This document shows, in pieces, positions 18,215 to 27,227 of a DNA stretch of 64,000 nt. The position numbers and the translations under genes were made by a program. The DNA lies in NCBI GenBank assembly GCA_947498455.1, contig CANMKK010000005.1, positions 1 through 64,000 on the forward strand, given 5' to 3'. Below the pieces are notes generated by a model. The model was not told the origin of the DNA and did not search any database. It saw only the letters and a list, made by a program, of their open reading frames with translations. Position 1 is the first letter of the stretch. Each line of letters starts with the position of its first letter. The DNA is from an uncultured Aquimarina sp. GTDB lineage: Bacteria > Bacteroidota > Bacteroidia > Flavobacteriales > Flavobacteriaceae.

Positions 18215-19165
18215 ATGACTATAACCCAATTACGATATGTACTCGCAGTTGCCGAACATCAAAATTTCACTAAAGCTGCAGAAAAAACTTTTGTAACACA
18301 GCCTACGCTAAGTATGCAAATTCAAAAATTAGAAGATGAACTTAATATACTTATTTTTGACCGTAGTAAAAAGCCAATTGAACTCACAGAAGTAGGGAAA
18401 AAATTAGTTCATCAGGCGAGAAATATTGTTAATGAAAGTGAGCGTATTCAGGATATTGTCGATCAAGAAAAAGGGTTTATTGGTGGAGAATTTAAGTTAG
18501 GAGTTATTCCTACAGTGATGCCAACATTGCTCCCAATGTTCTTAAATAATTTTATTAAAAAATATCCTAAGGTTAAATTAAAAATAGAAGAACTTCATAC
18601 CGAAGCTATTATGGAGCGTCTCCTAGATGGACATCTTGATGCTGCAATCGCCGCCACTCCATTAGAAAATGATAATATTAAAGAGCGTGTTTTATATTAT
18701 GAGCCATTTGTAGGGTATATTCCTTCTGGTCATAGATTAAGTCCCAAAACAAAAATAGATGCTACTGATCTCGATATTGATGATATGCTATTATTAGAAG
18801 ATGGGCATTGTTTTAGAGATGGAATTATCAATTTATGTAAAACACAAAGAAGCTATAATGAAGATCATTTCCAATTAGAAAGCGGAAGCTTTGAAACTTT
18901 AGTAAAACTATCTAATGAAGGACTTGGCATGACATTACTTCCTTATTTACATACCCTAGATATTAGTGAAAAGGAAAAAAAGAACTTACATTTTTTTAAT
19001 GAGCCTTCTCCTGCAAGGGAAGTAAGTCTTATATTTAATAAAAGTGAACTCAAAATGCAAATTATTGAGGCATTACACGCTACAATTGCTGGTGTGGTAA
19101 AAGGCGCTATTACATTTCAGAATGTACAGATAATAAGTCCTATTGCAAAAATAAAAAGCGACTAA
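18215..19165 (+). CDS. oxyR: Hydrogen peroxide-sensing LysR-type regulator OxyR
   Basis: A 316-residue LysR-family regulator. The N-terminal winged helix is TQLRYVLAVAEHQNFTKAAE and the substrate/redox domain begins at about 92. Cysteines at 199 and 208 (DGHCFRDGIINLC) stand at the same numbers as the redox cysteines of E. coli OxyR, supporting peroxide sensing by disulfide formation. Expected targets are catalase, peroxiredoxin and Dps genes, none of which is next to it here. The stop codon lies inside a strong terminator. Confidence 0.92.
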   Translation: MTITQLRYVLAVAEHQNFTKAAEKTFVTQPTLSMQIQKLEDELNILIFDRSKKPIELTEVGKKLVHQARNIVNESERIQDIVDQEKGFIGGEFKLGVIPTVMPTLLPMFLNNFIKKYPKVKLKIEELHTEAIMERLLDGHLDAAIAATPLENDNIKERVLYYEPFVGYIPSGHRLSPKTKIDATDLDIDDMLLLEDGHCFRDGIINLCKTQRSYNEDHFQLESGSFETLVKLSNEGLGMTLLPYLHTLDISEKEKKNLHFFNEPSPAREVSLIFNKSELKMQIIEALHATIAGVVKGAITFQNVQIISPIAKIKSD

Positions 19166-19177
19166 AAGTCGCTTTTT
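19153..19177 (+). terminator. Strong intrinsic terminator overlapping the oxyR stop
   Basis: AAAAAGCGACT and AGTCGCTTTTT form a perfect 11-bp stem with an AAA loop, followed by GTTTTTT. The oxyR TAA (19163-19165) sits in the stem-loop. The A-run on the other side may also end minus-strand transcription from the 65-residue gene. Confidence 0.9.
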
Positions 19178-19182
19178 GTTTT

Positions 19183-19380
19183 TTATGATTTTAGGTAAAT
19201 TAAACAAGATTCTAACTCTGGTTTGTTTAGTGCTAAAGATTGAATCCAAAGTTTTAATTCTTCAATCTCATGTGGTAGTAATCTATTTAAAGCTTTAATT
19301 ACTTCCTTGGTAAAAAGATTAACATCAAAACTTACTTTATTCAGTACAGTTTTAGTGTAATCAAACATTGCTCTAGCCAT
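19183..19380 (-). CDS. Small conserved flavobacterial protein (65 aa)
   Basis: 65 residues, acidic/basic helical, without signal peptide (MARAMFDYTKTVLNKVSFD, then LFTKEVIKALNRLLPHEIEEL). From memory, short proteins with this N-terminus occur widely in Flavobacteriaceae, which supports a real gene. No function is known. It is convergent with oxyR, sharing the terminator. Confidence 0.75.
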   Translation of the reverse strand: MARAMFDYTKTVLNKVSFDVNLFTKEVIKALNRLLPHEIEELKLWIQSLALNKPELESCLIYLKS

Positions 19381-19513
19381 AAATTAATAGGGGTTTAAAT
19401 TGTTAGGTTTAAAACATGTAATTGTAAGACTATTCGTACGTATTTAATTATTGTTATAGCTAATATAAACAAATAAAATAAAATAAGTGTTCTTTAACCC
19501 TTATTTAACTTTG

Positions 19514-20314
19514 TTAAAAATTATTATCACCATCCAGAAGATCACCTAATCCCCCTAAAATACTACCTTCTCCTCTACTCTTACCTCCTGCTCTTGGCGC
19601 CAAAGCCAATACTCTATTTGCTAATCTACTAAAAGGTAAAGATTGAATATAAACTACTCCTGGCCCTGTTAAATTAGCAAAAAACAATCCTTCACCACCA
19701 AAAATAGTATTCTTTATACCTTTTATACGCTCTATATCATAATTCACTCCTTTAGAAAACCCAATAATACATCCAGTATCAATCTTTAATTTTTCTCCTG
19801 CTGCTAATTCTTTTCTAGCAGTTGTACCTCCAGCATGAACAAAAGCCATACCATCTCCTTCTAATTTTTGCATTATAAAACCTTCTCCACCAAATAAACC
19901 TCTCCCCAATTTTCTAGAAAATTCAATTCCCACAGAAACTCCTTTTGCTGCACAAAGAAATGCATCCTTCTGACAAACAAATTTGCCTCCATACTTTGCC
20001 AAATCAATTGGAATAATCTTTCCTGGATATGGTGAAGCGAAACTTACTCTTTTTTTACCACTTACTTCATTATAAAAAGCAGTCATAAACAAACTTTCTC
20101 CTGTAAGAAGCCTCTTTCCCGCACCAAATATCTTTCCCATTACTCCTTGGTCATTTTGCGAACCATCACCAAAAATCGTATCCATTTTTATTCCATCATC
20201 CATCATCATAAAACTACCCGCCTCCGCAATAACACCTTCATCTGGATCTAGCTCTATTTCTACATACTGCATTTCTTCTCCATAAATAGTATAATCGATT
20301 TCGTGTGCTACCAT
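19514..20314 (-). CDS. AIM24 / TIGR00266 family protein
   Basis: 266 residues of the AIM24-like fold. Typical elements are the opening EMQYVEIELDPDEGVIAEAGSF-type strands, GDGSQNDQGVMGKIFGAGKRL, GESLFMTAFYNE and the repeated glycine-rich LGRGLFGGEGFIMQKLEG and IFGGEGLFFANLTGPG. The family is related to yeast mitochondrial AIM24; its bacterial role is unknown. The tail is Gly/Asp-rich (LGGLGDLLDGDNNF). It is followed by a 157-nt spacer before the DUF4442 gene on the same strand. Confidence 0.87.
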   Translation of the reverse strand: MVAHEIDYTIYGEEMQYVEIELDPDEGVIAEAGSFMMMDDGIKMDTIFGDGSQNDQGVMGKIFGAGKRLLTGESLFMTAFYNEVSGKKRVSFASPYPGKIIPIDLAKYGGKFVCQKDAFLCAAKGVSVGIEFSRKLGRGLFGGEGFIMQKLEGDGMAFVHAGGTTARKELAAGEKLKIDTGCIIGFSKGVNYDIERIKGIKNTIFGGEGLFFANLTGPGVVYIQSLPFSRLANRVLALAPRAGGKSRGEGSILGGLGDLLDGDNNF

Positions 20315-20471
20315 AATTTCTAATATTGATTTAATTGATTAATGAAAACTTCAAATTATAAGTAGATATATTTTATAAAATGTTACAAAAGCCTAATTGA
20401 CTTTCTCAAAACTATACAGTGATTAAACATCTTTATGTTTTAGAAACTAACTTTTATAAATCCAATTAATC

Positions 20472-20927
20472 TTACTTTTTTACTTTTAGAGTCCACTCAA
20501 AATTAAAAACAGAAACTTCTACTCCATCTTTATTTGTCCCTACAGATTTCATCCAAACGGTTTGCCCTTCTCCGGTTTCCACAGTTTTTTGAATCGCTTC
20601 TTTAACCAAATGCCCATCATTACAAACAAACGTAATTCTACCAGTTGCCTTTTTTGTAAAAGTGGCATTATTAGTAGCAACTAACATAGATATCTTTTTT
20701 CCACTTTCTCTTATATGACCTATTACCATAGCACCCGTGCTTAGTTCAGCCGCCATTCCCTGAACAGCCCAAAACATAGAATTAAATGGATTCTGATTAA
20801 TCCATCGATGCTTCACATCTACTATACAGTTAGTTTCATTAATTTTTTTTACTCGTACTCCGCATAACCAAGCAGAAGGCAACTTGAACATCGAGAAAGT
20901 ATTAAGTTTTCCAGGAGTTATTTTCAT
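20472..20927 (-). CDS. DUF4442 hotdog-fold protein (thioesterase-like)
   Basis: 151 residues with a single hotdog domain. The motif HRWINQNPFNSMFWAVQGMAAE (central helix region) and the strand ISMLVATNNATFTKKATGRI match DUF4442, a family related to acyl-CoA thioesterases such as PaaI/YiiD. A role in acyl-thioester hydrolysis is plausible but unproven. No signal peptide, so cytoplasmic. Confidence 0.8.
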   Translation of the reverse strand: MKITPGKLNTFSMFKLPSAWLCGVRVKKINETNCIVDVKHRWINQNPFNSMFWAVQGMAAELSTGAMVIGHIRESGKKISMLVATNNATFTKKATGRITFVCNDGHLVKEAIQKTVETGEGQTVWMKSVGTNKDGVEVSVFNFEWTLKVKK

Positions 20928-21021
20928 TATCGAATTTATTTAGTCTCCTAAATTATTGAAAAAGAATGGACATACAAAACAAAACAAAATCATAAATAAA
21001 TGTTAAAACACACTACTATGT

Positions 21022-21054
21022 TTTGCATAATACCTTTTTTTAACCATATATTTG
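21022..21054 (+). promoter_or_regulatory. Complete Bacteroidetes vegetative promoter
   Basis: TTTG (21022-21025), a 21-nt spacer, then TATATTTG (21047-21054). Both boxes match the TTTG / TAnnTTTG consensus with good spacing. The ATG of the DUF4870 gene is 29 nt downstream of the -7 box. Confidence 0.75.
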
Positions 21055-21082
21055 CATAAGAAACTATTATATACTTTAAAAA

Positions 21083-21535
21083 ATGTCTACTAACAACCAC
21101 AAAAATATCGCAATGTTTATGCACTTAGGTGTATTTTCAAAGTTCTTTATTCCCTTTGGCAATTACATTATTCCCATATTATTATGGACAACCAATAAGG
21201 ATAAATCAGAGTTTATTGATACTCACGGTAAAGAAGTTATTAACTTTCAGCTAAGTGTCTTGTTATACACTCTTATTCTAGGAATGATCTCTGTGCCATT
21301 TTTTATGTTTAATATTTTTGGAGATGTTTCTTTTTCAAATTTATTTCATTTTAATGATTTTAATATCAATTTTTCTAATGGAGGTGGTTTTAGAACATTA
21401 ATTGGTGCTTCATTTGTTGGAGTAATTGCACTAATAGGTTTCTTTTTAGAAATTGTATTCATTGTTTCTGCAGCACTAAAAGCCAATAAAGGCGAAGTAT
21501 ATCGATACCCATTAACGATAAGGTTTATAAAATAA
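21083..21535 (+). CDS. DUF4870-domain membrane protein
   Basis: 150 residues with three or four transmembrane segments. The N-terminal HKNIAMFMHLGVFSKFFIPFG and the central DTHGKEVINFQLSVLLYTLI are the DUF4870/Tic20-like hallmarks. Function unknown; often near stress or envelope genes. It has its own promoter and is 143 nt upstream of the PadR regulator gene, so it could be separately transcribed. Confidence 0.85.
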   Translation: MSTNNHKNIAMFMHLGVFSKFFIPFGNYIIPILLWTTNKDKSEFIDTHGKEVINFQLSVLLYTLILGMISVPFFMFNIFGDVSFSNLFHFNDFNINFSNGGGFRTLIGASFVGVIALIGFFLEIVFIVSAALKANKGEVYRYPLTIRFIK

Positions 21536-21678
21536 TTTAAAAACATCGGATCTATGATACATTATAAAATAACGTAATCAATTATTTCATAAGCAATTTT
21601 AAAACCGAATTGTATCGTACGGTCAATACATCATCATCAATCAAAAAATGAACAGTTTAACTTTAAAAAATCAGTTTT

Positions 21679-22014
21679 ATGAAGATCGAAAACACAAAAG
21701 CGCAGATGCGCAAAGGTGTTCTGGAATATTGCATACTTTCGGTTCTTAAGGATAATGACGCTTATGTAGCGGAAATTTTAGAAACCCTAAAGGATGCAAA
21801 GATGCTCGTAGTAGAAGGCACTATATATCCATTACTAACCAGGCTTAAGAATGCCGGACTACTTAATTATCGGTGGGAAGAATCTACCTCTGGGCCACCA
21901 CGTAAATATTACGGATTAACAGAAACAGGAAAATTATTTCTCAAAGAATTAAACACCACTTGGGACGAATTACACAATGCAGTAACCATAGTTACTAAAC
22001 AAAAAAAGAAGTAA
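21679..22014 (+). CDS. PadR-family transcriptional regulator
   Basis: 111 residues with a PadR winged helix: QMRKGVLEYCILSVLKDNDAY, GTIYPLLTRLKNAGLLNYRWE and PRKYYGLTETGKLFL. It is followed after 3 nt by the PspC-domain gene, so both are co-transcribed. PadR proteins usually repress their own operon and respond to ligands or envelope stress. The whole unit PadR-PspC-DUF2807 is a recurrent Bacteroidetes envelope-stress arrangement (family knowledge). Confidence 0.92.
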   Translation: MKIENTKAQMRKGVLEYCILSVLKDNDAYVAEILETLKDAKMLVVEGTIYPLLTRLKNAGLLNYRWEESTSGPPRKYYGLTETGKLFLKELNTTWDELHNAVTIVTKQKKK

Positions 22015-22017
22015 AAA

Positions 22018-23754
22018 ATGAACAAGACAGTTAATATAAATTTAGCAGGCATATTTTTTCATATAGATGAAGACGCTTACTTAAAGTTGCAACGCTATCT
22101 TCAATCCATAAAGCGTTCATTTACAGATTCTCAAGGTAGAGAAGAAATAATTGCTGATATAGAGGCACGTATTGCAGAGCTTTTTAGTGAAAAAATAAAG
22201 GATGCAAAACAAGTAATTGGTATCAAAGAGGTTGACGAAGTAATTACTGTTATGGGACAACCAGAGGATTACAGATTGGACGAAGAAATTTTTGAAGATG
22301 AGCCAACATCTTCATATCAAAAAACTACCAGATCCAGACAATTATTCAGAGATACCTCTAATTCATACGTAGGTGGAGTAAGTTCTGGTTTAGGGCACTT
22401 TTTAGGAGTAGATCCTATATGGTTGAGAATATCCTGGATTTTACTTACATTATTTTCTGGTGGGGGATTTGTTTTAATATATGCCGCTTTTTGGATTTTT
22501 GCTCCAGAAGCTAAAACAACAGCAGATCGACTGGCAATGAAAGGGGAAGCTGTAAATATTAGTAATATCGAAAAAAAAATTAAAGAAGGGTTTAACGACG
22601 TAGCTGATAAAGTAAAAGATGTAGATTATCAAAAATATTCTAATAAAGTAAAAAATGGATCTACTAACTTTTTTGAAGCCTTAGGTGATGTACTTTTGGC
22701 AATACTCAAAGTTTTTTCGAAATTTATAGGTGTAATACTTATTTTAGTAGGTGGTTTTACATTAATAGGCTTATTTATTGGCTTATTCGTAGTGGGTACT
22801 TTTGGACTTATTGAAACTCCTTTTACAGAATATATCCATGTTATTAACCACCCTAATGTCCCGATTTGGTTAGCAGCATTACTATTTTTCTTTGCTGTCG
22901 GAATTCCGTTTTTCTTTCTACTAATTTTAGGATTGAAAATCGTAATAAACAACCTAAAATCAATAGGTACTCCTGCTAAGGTTGCTCTACTTGCCTTTTG
23001 GATTGTCTCAATAATTGGTCTAACTATAATCGGAGTACACCAAGCAACGCAAGAAGCATATGATGCAGAAATTATTGAAGATACCAAAGAACTGGGAATC
23101 ACAAATAGTGATACGCTAAAAATTAAAATGGTCGCTAATAATCGTTACATTAGAAGCTTATATCATAAAAATGACTTTAAAATCAAAAGAGACGAAAATG
23201 GTAATAAGGTATTAGTACTTCAGGATATTGAAATTTATATAAAAGAAAACAATGAAGATTCTATTCCGAAAATTACAATCAAAAAAAGTGCTGAAGGTAA
23301 TAGCTATGATAATGCAAAAGAAAGAGCTTCTACAATAAGATATACCTATAAAATGAGAGGAAACTCACTATTACTAAACGGGTTTGCTACTACAGATTAT
23401 AAAAACAAATATAATAGCCAAGAAGTTAAAATCATTTTATCCATACCCGAAGGAATTACGATACTAGCTGATGATAACACATCTAGATACAATAACTCTT
23501 GGAAATATGATGAATATCTAACCATTGATAATCAAGAAGGTCACCATATTCAGTTAATTGACGGAGAGTTTCATTGTAAAGACTGTGATGAAGCGAAAAT
23601 AATCGAAGATGATGAAGAAGATGAAAATGTAAACATTAACATTAATAATGATAATGCCAAACTTAAAATCAATGAAGATGGCTTAGAAATCAAAAGTGAA
23701 GAAGTAGATATTAAAATAGACGAGAACGGTATTAAAATTAAAACCGATAATTAA
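22018..23754 (+). CDS. PspC-domain envelope stress protein
   Basis: 578 residues. An N-terminal helical domain (1-85) is followed by a PspC domain (about 107-166, with GGVSSGLGHFLGVDPIWLRI) containing one membrane segment. Three more membrane helices (about 225-260, 285-310, 320-345) follow, then a C-terminal beta-rich extracytoplasmic region ending in alternating acidic/hydrophobic strands (LKINEDGLEIKSEEVDIKID). PspC in proteobacteria senses inner-membrane stress. Here it is co-expressed with a PadR regulator and probably with the DUF2807 lipoprotein downstream. Confidence 0.87.
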   Translation: MNKTVNINLAGIFFHIDEDAYLKLQRYLQSIKRSFTDSQGREEIIADIEARIAELFSEKIKDAKQVIGIKEVDEVITVMGQPEDYRLDEEIFEDEPTSSYQKTTRSRQLFRDTSNSYVGGVSSGLGHFLGVDPIWLRISWILLTLFSGGGFVLIYAAFWIFAPEAKTTADRLAMKGEAVNISNIEKKIKEGFNDVADKVKDVDYQKYSNKVKNGSTNFFEALGDVLLAILKVFSKFIGVILILVGGFTLIGLFIGLFVVGTFGLIETPFTEYIHVINHPNVPIWLAALLFFFAVGIPFFFLLILGLKIVINNLKSIGTPAKVALLAFWIVSIIGLTIIGVHQATQEAYDAEIIEDTKELGITNSDTLKIKMVANNRYIRSLYHKNDFKIKRDENGNKVLVLQDIEIYIKENNEDSIPKITIKKSAEGNSYDNAKERASTIRYTYKMRGNSLLLNGFATTDYKNKYNSQEVKIILSIPEGITILADDNTSRYNNSWKYDEYLTIDNQEGHHIQLIDGEFHCKDCDEAKIIEDDEEDENVNININNDNAKLKINEDGLEIKSEEVDIKIDENGIKIKTDN

Positions 23755-23816
23755 ACAATTCAAGAATAAATCATTCATCAAAAAACGAACAGTTAAATCA
23801 ATCAAAAACACTAATT

Positions 23817-24536
23817 ATGACTACACTAATTAAAATTCTAGTAGCACTTTGTATATCGATCCTATGCTGTTCTTGTAACATGGCATTCGATGGAGTACGT
23901 GGAGAAGGAGATGTTATAAGGAAAGAAAAAAAAATTAATGAAAATTTTCATACTATCAAATCTAGTAGAGGACTCGATGTAGTACTTACGAAAAAAAATG
24001 ATGGAAAAATAATCATTGAGGCAAATGAAAACCTTCACGCACATATACAAGTGTATGTAGAAGATGAAACTTTATTCATTACATCTGATAAGAATATCTA
24101 TCAAGCTGATGAAAAAAAAGTATATGTATCCTATGATAAAATCAATAAAATAACTGCTACCAGCGGTGCAGGAGTTACATCTCAGGAACCTATTGTTCAA
24201 AAAGATCTTGTTGTTAATGCTACAAGTGGTGCAGATATACAATTGAGAATAAAAGCAGAAAACTTAACCACATCCGTAACAAGTGGGGCAATAATGAATA
24301 TATCCGGTAAAGTAAATAATCATAAGGCAAATGCAACAAGTGGCGCTAATATTAGTGCTGATGGGTTGTTAAGTCTTACATCTGAAGCCAAGGCAACAAG
24401 TGGAGCACATATACAGATTCATGCTAAAAATCAATTTACAGGAAAAGCAACAAGTGGTGCAAACGTTGTATATTACGGAAATCCAGAAAAAGTATCTGAA
24501 GTTGACAATTCCGGGGGAAATGTGAGACGTCATTAA
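23817..24536 (+). CDS. DUF2807 (head GIN domain) lipoprotein with ATSGA repeats
   Basis: 239 residues with a lipobox (LCISILCCSC) and a DUF2807 beta-helix. Six turns carry the motif (A/V)TSGA at roughly 15-17 residue steps (ITATSGAG, VNATSGAD, TSVTSGAI, ANATSGAN, AKATSGAH, GKATSGAN), a pattern expected for stacked coils of a right-handed beta-helix. Such proteins are thought to be adhesive or scaffold-like. It follows the PspC gene by 62 nt and is likely the last gene of that operon. Confidence 0.85.
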   Translation: MTTLIKILVALCISILCCSCNMAFDGVRGEGDVIRKEKKINENFHTIKSSRGLDVVLTKKNDGKIIIEANENLHAHIQVYVEDETLFITSDKNIYQADEKKVYVSYDKINKITATSGAGVTSQEPIVQKDLVVNATSGADIQLRIKAENLTTSVTSGAIMNISGKVNNHKANATSGANISADGLLSLTSEAKATSGAHIQIHAKNQFTGKATSGANVVYYGNPEKVSEVDNSGGNVRRH

Positions 24537-24570
24537 GAGTATAATTACTATTCAACCAACCAAAATAAAG

Positions 24571-24625
24571 TTGCCTGTAAAGATTCTTATAGAAAAATTA
24601 AAACTATAAAAATCTTTGCAGGCAA
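24571..24625 (+). terminator. Terminator after the DUF2807 gene
   Basis: TTGCCTGTAAAGATT and AATCTTTGCAGGCAA pair over 15 bp (one G-U), with a smaller inner TATAG/CTATA hairpin in the loop, followed by TTTTG. It lies 35 nt after the stop. Confidence 0.7.
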
Positions 24626-24672
24626 TTTTGTTATATTATACCAATACGACACTAAATACATATAATATTTTT

Positions 24673-24876
24673 ATACCAATTTAACCAGAAGTATTATGGT
24701 TAAATTGGCATTATACGATTTATGGATAAGAAGTTCGTATAAAGAGTTTGAATTATTTTGTACTAGATTAAGGCATAAAATCAAAGAATAGCAGTAGCTA
24801 TTGTTGAATTTTATAACGTAGATATAGTGCAAAAGAAACGAACTATATGCGAAAGTTTTATTCGTAAATCGTATTA
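24673..24876 (+). mobile_element. MITE-like dispersed element, copy 1
   Basis: The left end is a hairpin: ATACCAATTTAACC, 11-nt loop, GGTTAAATTGGCAT (24673-24711). The right end is a 55-nt segment (24822-24876, starting ATATAGTGCAAAAGAAACG and ending CGTAAATCGTATTA). Both ends recur in inverted orientation at 43247-43394; the right segment differs at only 2 of 55 positions. The middle differs. No protein is encoded. It fills most of the 546-nt spacer 24537-25082. Confidence 0.75.
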
Positions 24877-25008
24877 CACATACTTTATTATAAAATCATC
24901 GGTAAAAACTCTAAATGAAACCTAATAACCGAAGTTTTCTCTTTTTATCGATTTTTATACTTTTCTTGTCTCTGTAACTCTTGATTAGAGAGTAAGTCTG
25001 TTTATATT

Positions 25009-25028
25009 TATACCTAGATTTAGGTATA
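25009..25028. promoter_or_regulatory. Palindrome upstream of the second DUF2807-like gene
   Basis: TATACCTA and TAGGTATA form a perfect 8-bp inverted repeat with a GATT centre, 55 nt upstream of the gene at 25083. It may be an operator; no known regulator is assigned. Confidence 0.4.
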
Positions 25029-25082
25029 ACGAATACACTTAAATCAATAAAAATCTGTTTAAAAAATAAAACTCTGCACAAA

Positions 25083-25949
25083 ATGAGAACCAGTCTTCTA
25101 TTAATCTGTTCAATTTTTATATTAGGAAGCTCGCAAGCACAAAAAAAAACAAAAATAAAAGGGAATAAGATTGTAGTATCCGAACAAAAGCAAGTGAACC
25201 CGTTTCACACAATACATTTGTATGATAATTTTGAGGTCACTTTAAATGAAGATAGTGACAATTTTGTTGATATAGAGGCAGACAGTAATCTTCAAGAACA
25301 TATAGAAGTAGTAGTTGAAGACAGTATATTAAAAATTAAATCTAACAGATATATCAAACGTTCCAAAGCATTACATATTAAAATTTCGTATGCTTCAGAA
25401 ATAAGTAATATAAATATATACGATAAAGTAGAAGTTAAATCCTTATCTCCAATAAAGTCCTCTAAACTAAGGATTGAATCCAATGATAATTCAGAAGTTT
25501 TTTTAACATTAGATACCGATAAAGTAACAAGTATATCTAACGGAAAATCTCAAGTAGAATTACACACCAATAGTGTCAATGCTTTTTATCAAGTTAATGA
25601 AAACTCAGAATTAAAAGGGATTATTTCTTCCGATCATCTAAAAATAGATTTGTATCAAAAAGGATATGCAAAACTAGAAGGAGATGTAAAATCAATGTCA
25701 GTAAGAGCAGATAGTGACACCGACTTTTATGGAGAGAAGTTAAGCTCTACTAGTACTTCTTTAATTGCAGAAGGTTCTAGCGATTGTTATATCTTAACCT
25801 TAGATGAAATTACAATTGAAGCCAAAGATAAGACAGAAATATATCTACTTAGTGAAAACCCTAAAGTAATAATTACAAGCCTTAATGACGAAGCATCTTT
25901 ATACAAGAAACAAATAGACTATAATCCTAGTCGCCTTAAATTAAACTAA
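25083..25949 (+). CDS. Secreted DUF2807-like (head GIN domain) protein
   Basis: 288 residues with a signal peptide (residues 1-19, ending SSQAQ). The mature part is a repetitive beta protein: FHTIHLYDNFEVTLNEDSDN is the typical DUF2807 opening, followed by short strands rich in Ser/Asp (SNDNSEVFL, GKSQVELHT, NENSELKG, SDTDFYGE). Unlike the lipoprotein at 23817 it lacks ATSGA turns and lipobox. It ends at a strong bidirectional terminator. Confidence 0.75.
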   Translation: MRTSLLLICSIFILGSSQAQKKTKIKGNKIVVSEQKQVNPFHTIHLYDNFEVTLNEDSDNFVDIEADSNLQEHIEVVVEDSILKIKSNRYIKRSKALHIKISYASEISNINIYDKVEVKSLSPIKSSKLRIESNDNSEVFLTLDTDKVTSISNGKSQVELHTNSVNAFYQVNENSELKGIISSDHLKIDLYQKGYAKLEGDVKSMSVRADSDTDFYGEKLSSTSTSLIAEGSSDCYILTLDEITIEAKDKTEIYLLSENPKVIITSLNDEASLYKKQIDYNPSRLKLN

Positions 25950-25979
25950 AAAAAGCATCCTTTTCAGGATGCTTTTTTT
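25948..25979. terminator. Bidirectional terminator between DUF2807-like gene and trxB
   Basis: AAAAAAAGCATCCT and AGGATGCTTTTTTT form a perfect 14-bp stem with a TTTC loop. T-runs exist on both strands, so it can end both converging genes. Confidence 0.92.
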
Positions 25980-25998
25980 AGTTTATAAGAATATTCCG

Positions 25999-26967
25999 TT
26001 AAGCAGAAACTTCTTTCCCAGTTTCTACAGTAGCAAGATATCTTTCTGCATCTAATGCAGCCATACAACCGGTACCTGCAGCGGTAACAGCCTGCCTATA
26101 TTCTTTATCCTGTACATCACCAGATGCAAATACACCAGGGATATTAGTTTTAGTGGATTTACCTTCCGTAATAATATATCCGGTATCATCCATATCAATT
26201 TGTCCTTTAAAAATATCTGTATTTGGCTTGTGTCCAATGGCAATAAACAAACCGGTAATAGAGATCTCTTCTTTTTCCCCTGTTTGATTATTAATCATAC
26301 GTAAACCTTCTACCACTTGTTCTCCTAATACCTCATCAACTTCTGTATTATATAATACTTTTAGATTTGGAGTATTATTTACTCGATGCTGCATTGCCTT
26401 AGAAGCTCTCATATGATCTTTACGAACTAACATGGTTACATTAGAACAGATGTTAGAAAGATAAGTAGCCTCTTCTGCCGCTGTATCCCCTGCTCCAACA
26501 ATTGCCACATCCTGACCTTTATAGAAAAATCCATCACAAACCGCACAAGCCGATACACCTCCTCCTCTTAATTTTTGTTCACTAGGTAATCCAAGATATT
26601 TTGCAGTAGCACCTGTAGAAATAATTACAGCTTCTGCTTCGATTTGTGTAGTATTATCTACAGTCACTTTATGAATACCACCTTCTTCTTTACTAAAATC
26701 AACAGCAGTCACCATCCCAATGCGAACCTCAGTCCCAAAACGTTCTGCTTGCTGTTGTAATTGTACCATCATAGTAGGACCATCTATACCCTCTGGATAT
26801 CCTGGAAAATTATCCACCTCTGTAGTGGTGGTAAGTTGCCCTCCAGGTTCCATACCCGTATACATAACAGGCTTAAGATCTGCTCTTGATGCATATATAG
26901 CCGCAGTATATCCTGCAGGACCAGAGCCTATAATAAGACATTTTATTCTTTCTATTGTTTCTGACAT
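25999..26967 (-). CDS. trxB: Thioredoxin-disulfide reductase
   Basis: 322 residues, normal length for the low-molecular-weight TrxB. It reduces thioredoxin with NADPH through FAD. The FAD site GSGPAGYTAAIYASRA is at 14-29, the redox pair CAVC is at 141-144, and the NADPH motif is GAGDTAAEEA (about 157-166). The C-terminal FAD contact is GVFASGDVQDKEYRQAVTAAGTGCMAA. It acts in the cytoplasm in thiol homeostasis, and together with OxyR nearby it contributes to oxidative defence. Confidence 0.96.
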   Translation of the reverse strand: MSETIERIKCLIIGSGPAGYTAAIYASRADLKPVMYTGMEPGGQLTTTTEVDNFPGYPEGIDGPTMMVQLQQQAERFGTEVRIGMVTAVDFSKEEGGIHKVTVDNTTQIEAEAVIISTGATAKYLGLPSEQKLRGGGVSACAVCDGFFYKGQDVAIVGAGDTAAEEATYLSNICSNVTMLVRKDHMRASKAMQHRVNNTPNLKVLYNTEVDEVLGEQVVEGLRMINNQTGEKEEISITGLFIAIGHKPNTDIFKGQIDMDDTGYIITEGKSTKTNIPGVFASGDVQDKEYRQAVTAAGTGCMAALDAERYLATVETGKEVSA

Positions 26968-27202
26968 AATCTTCTATTTATCTGATGTAAAAGTAGCAAT
27001 TTGATCAGAAAACTTACAGTAAAGTTATTAAGAATTATTATGAAACTATAGACATTCTGGATAACATTCTAGATTATTCGAATGATAATCCAAAACTCTT
27101 ATAAAAATTGTTTATTTATAAGTTTTTTGAAGCCATCATTTTGGAAATATTGGCCAGTTTATAAAGTATTACCTTGCTGTATATACCGTAGAAAAAAAAT
27201 CA

Positions 27203-27210
27203 TATTTTTG
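27203..27210 (+). promoter_or_regulatory. -7 promoter box for the TRIC-like channel gene
   Basis: TATTTTTG matches TAnnTTTG, 18 nt before the ATG at 27228. A TTG lies at 27174-27176, but the spacing of 26 nt is longer than usual. Confidence 0.45.
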
Positions 27211-27227
27211 ACCCAAAGTTTAGATAC

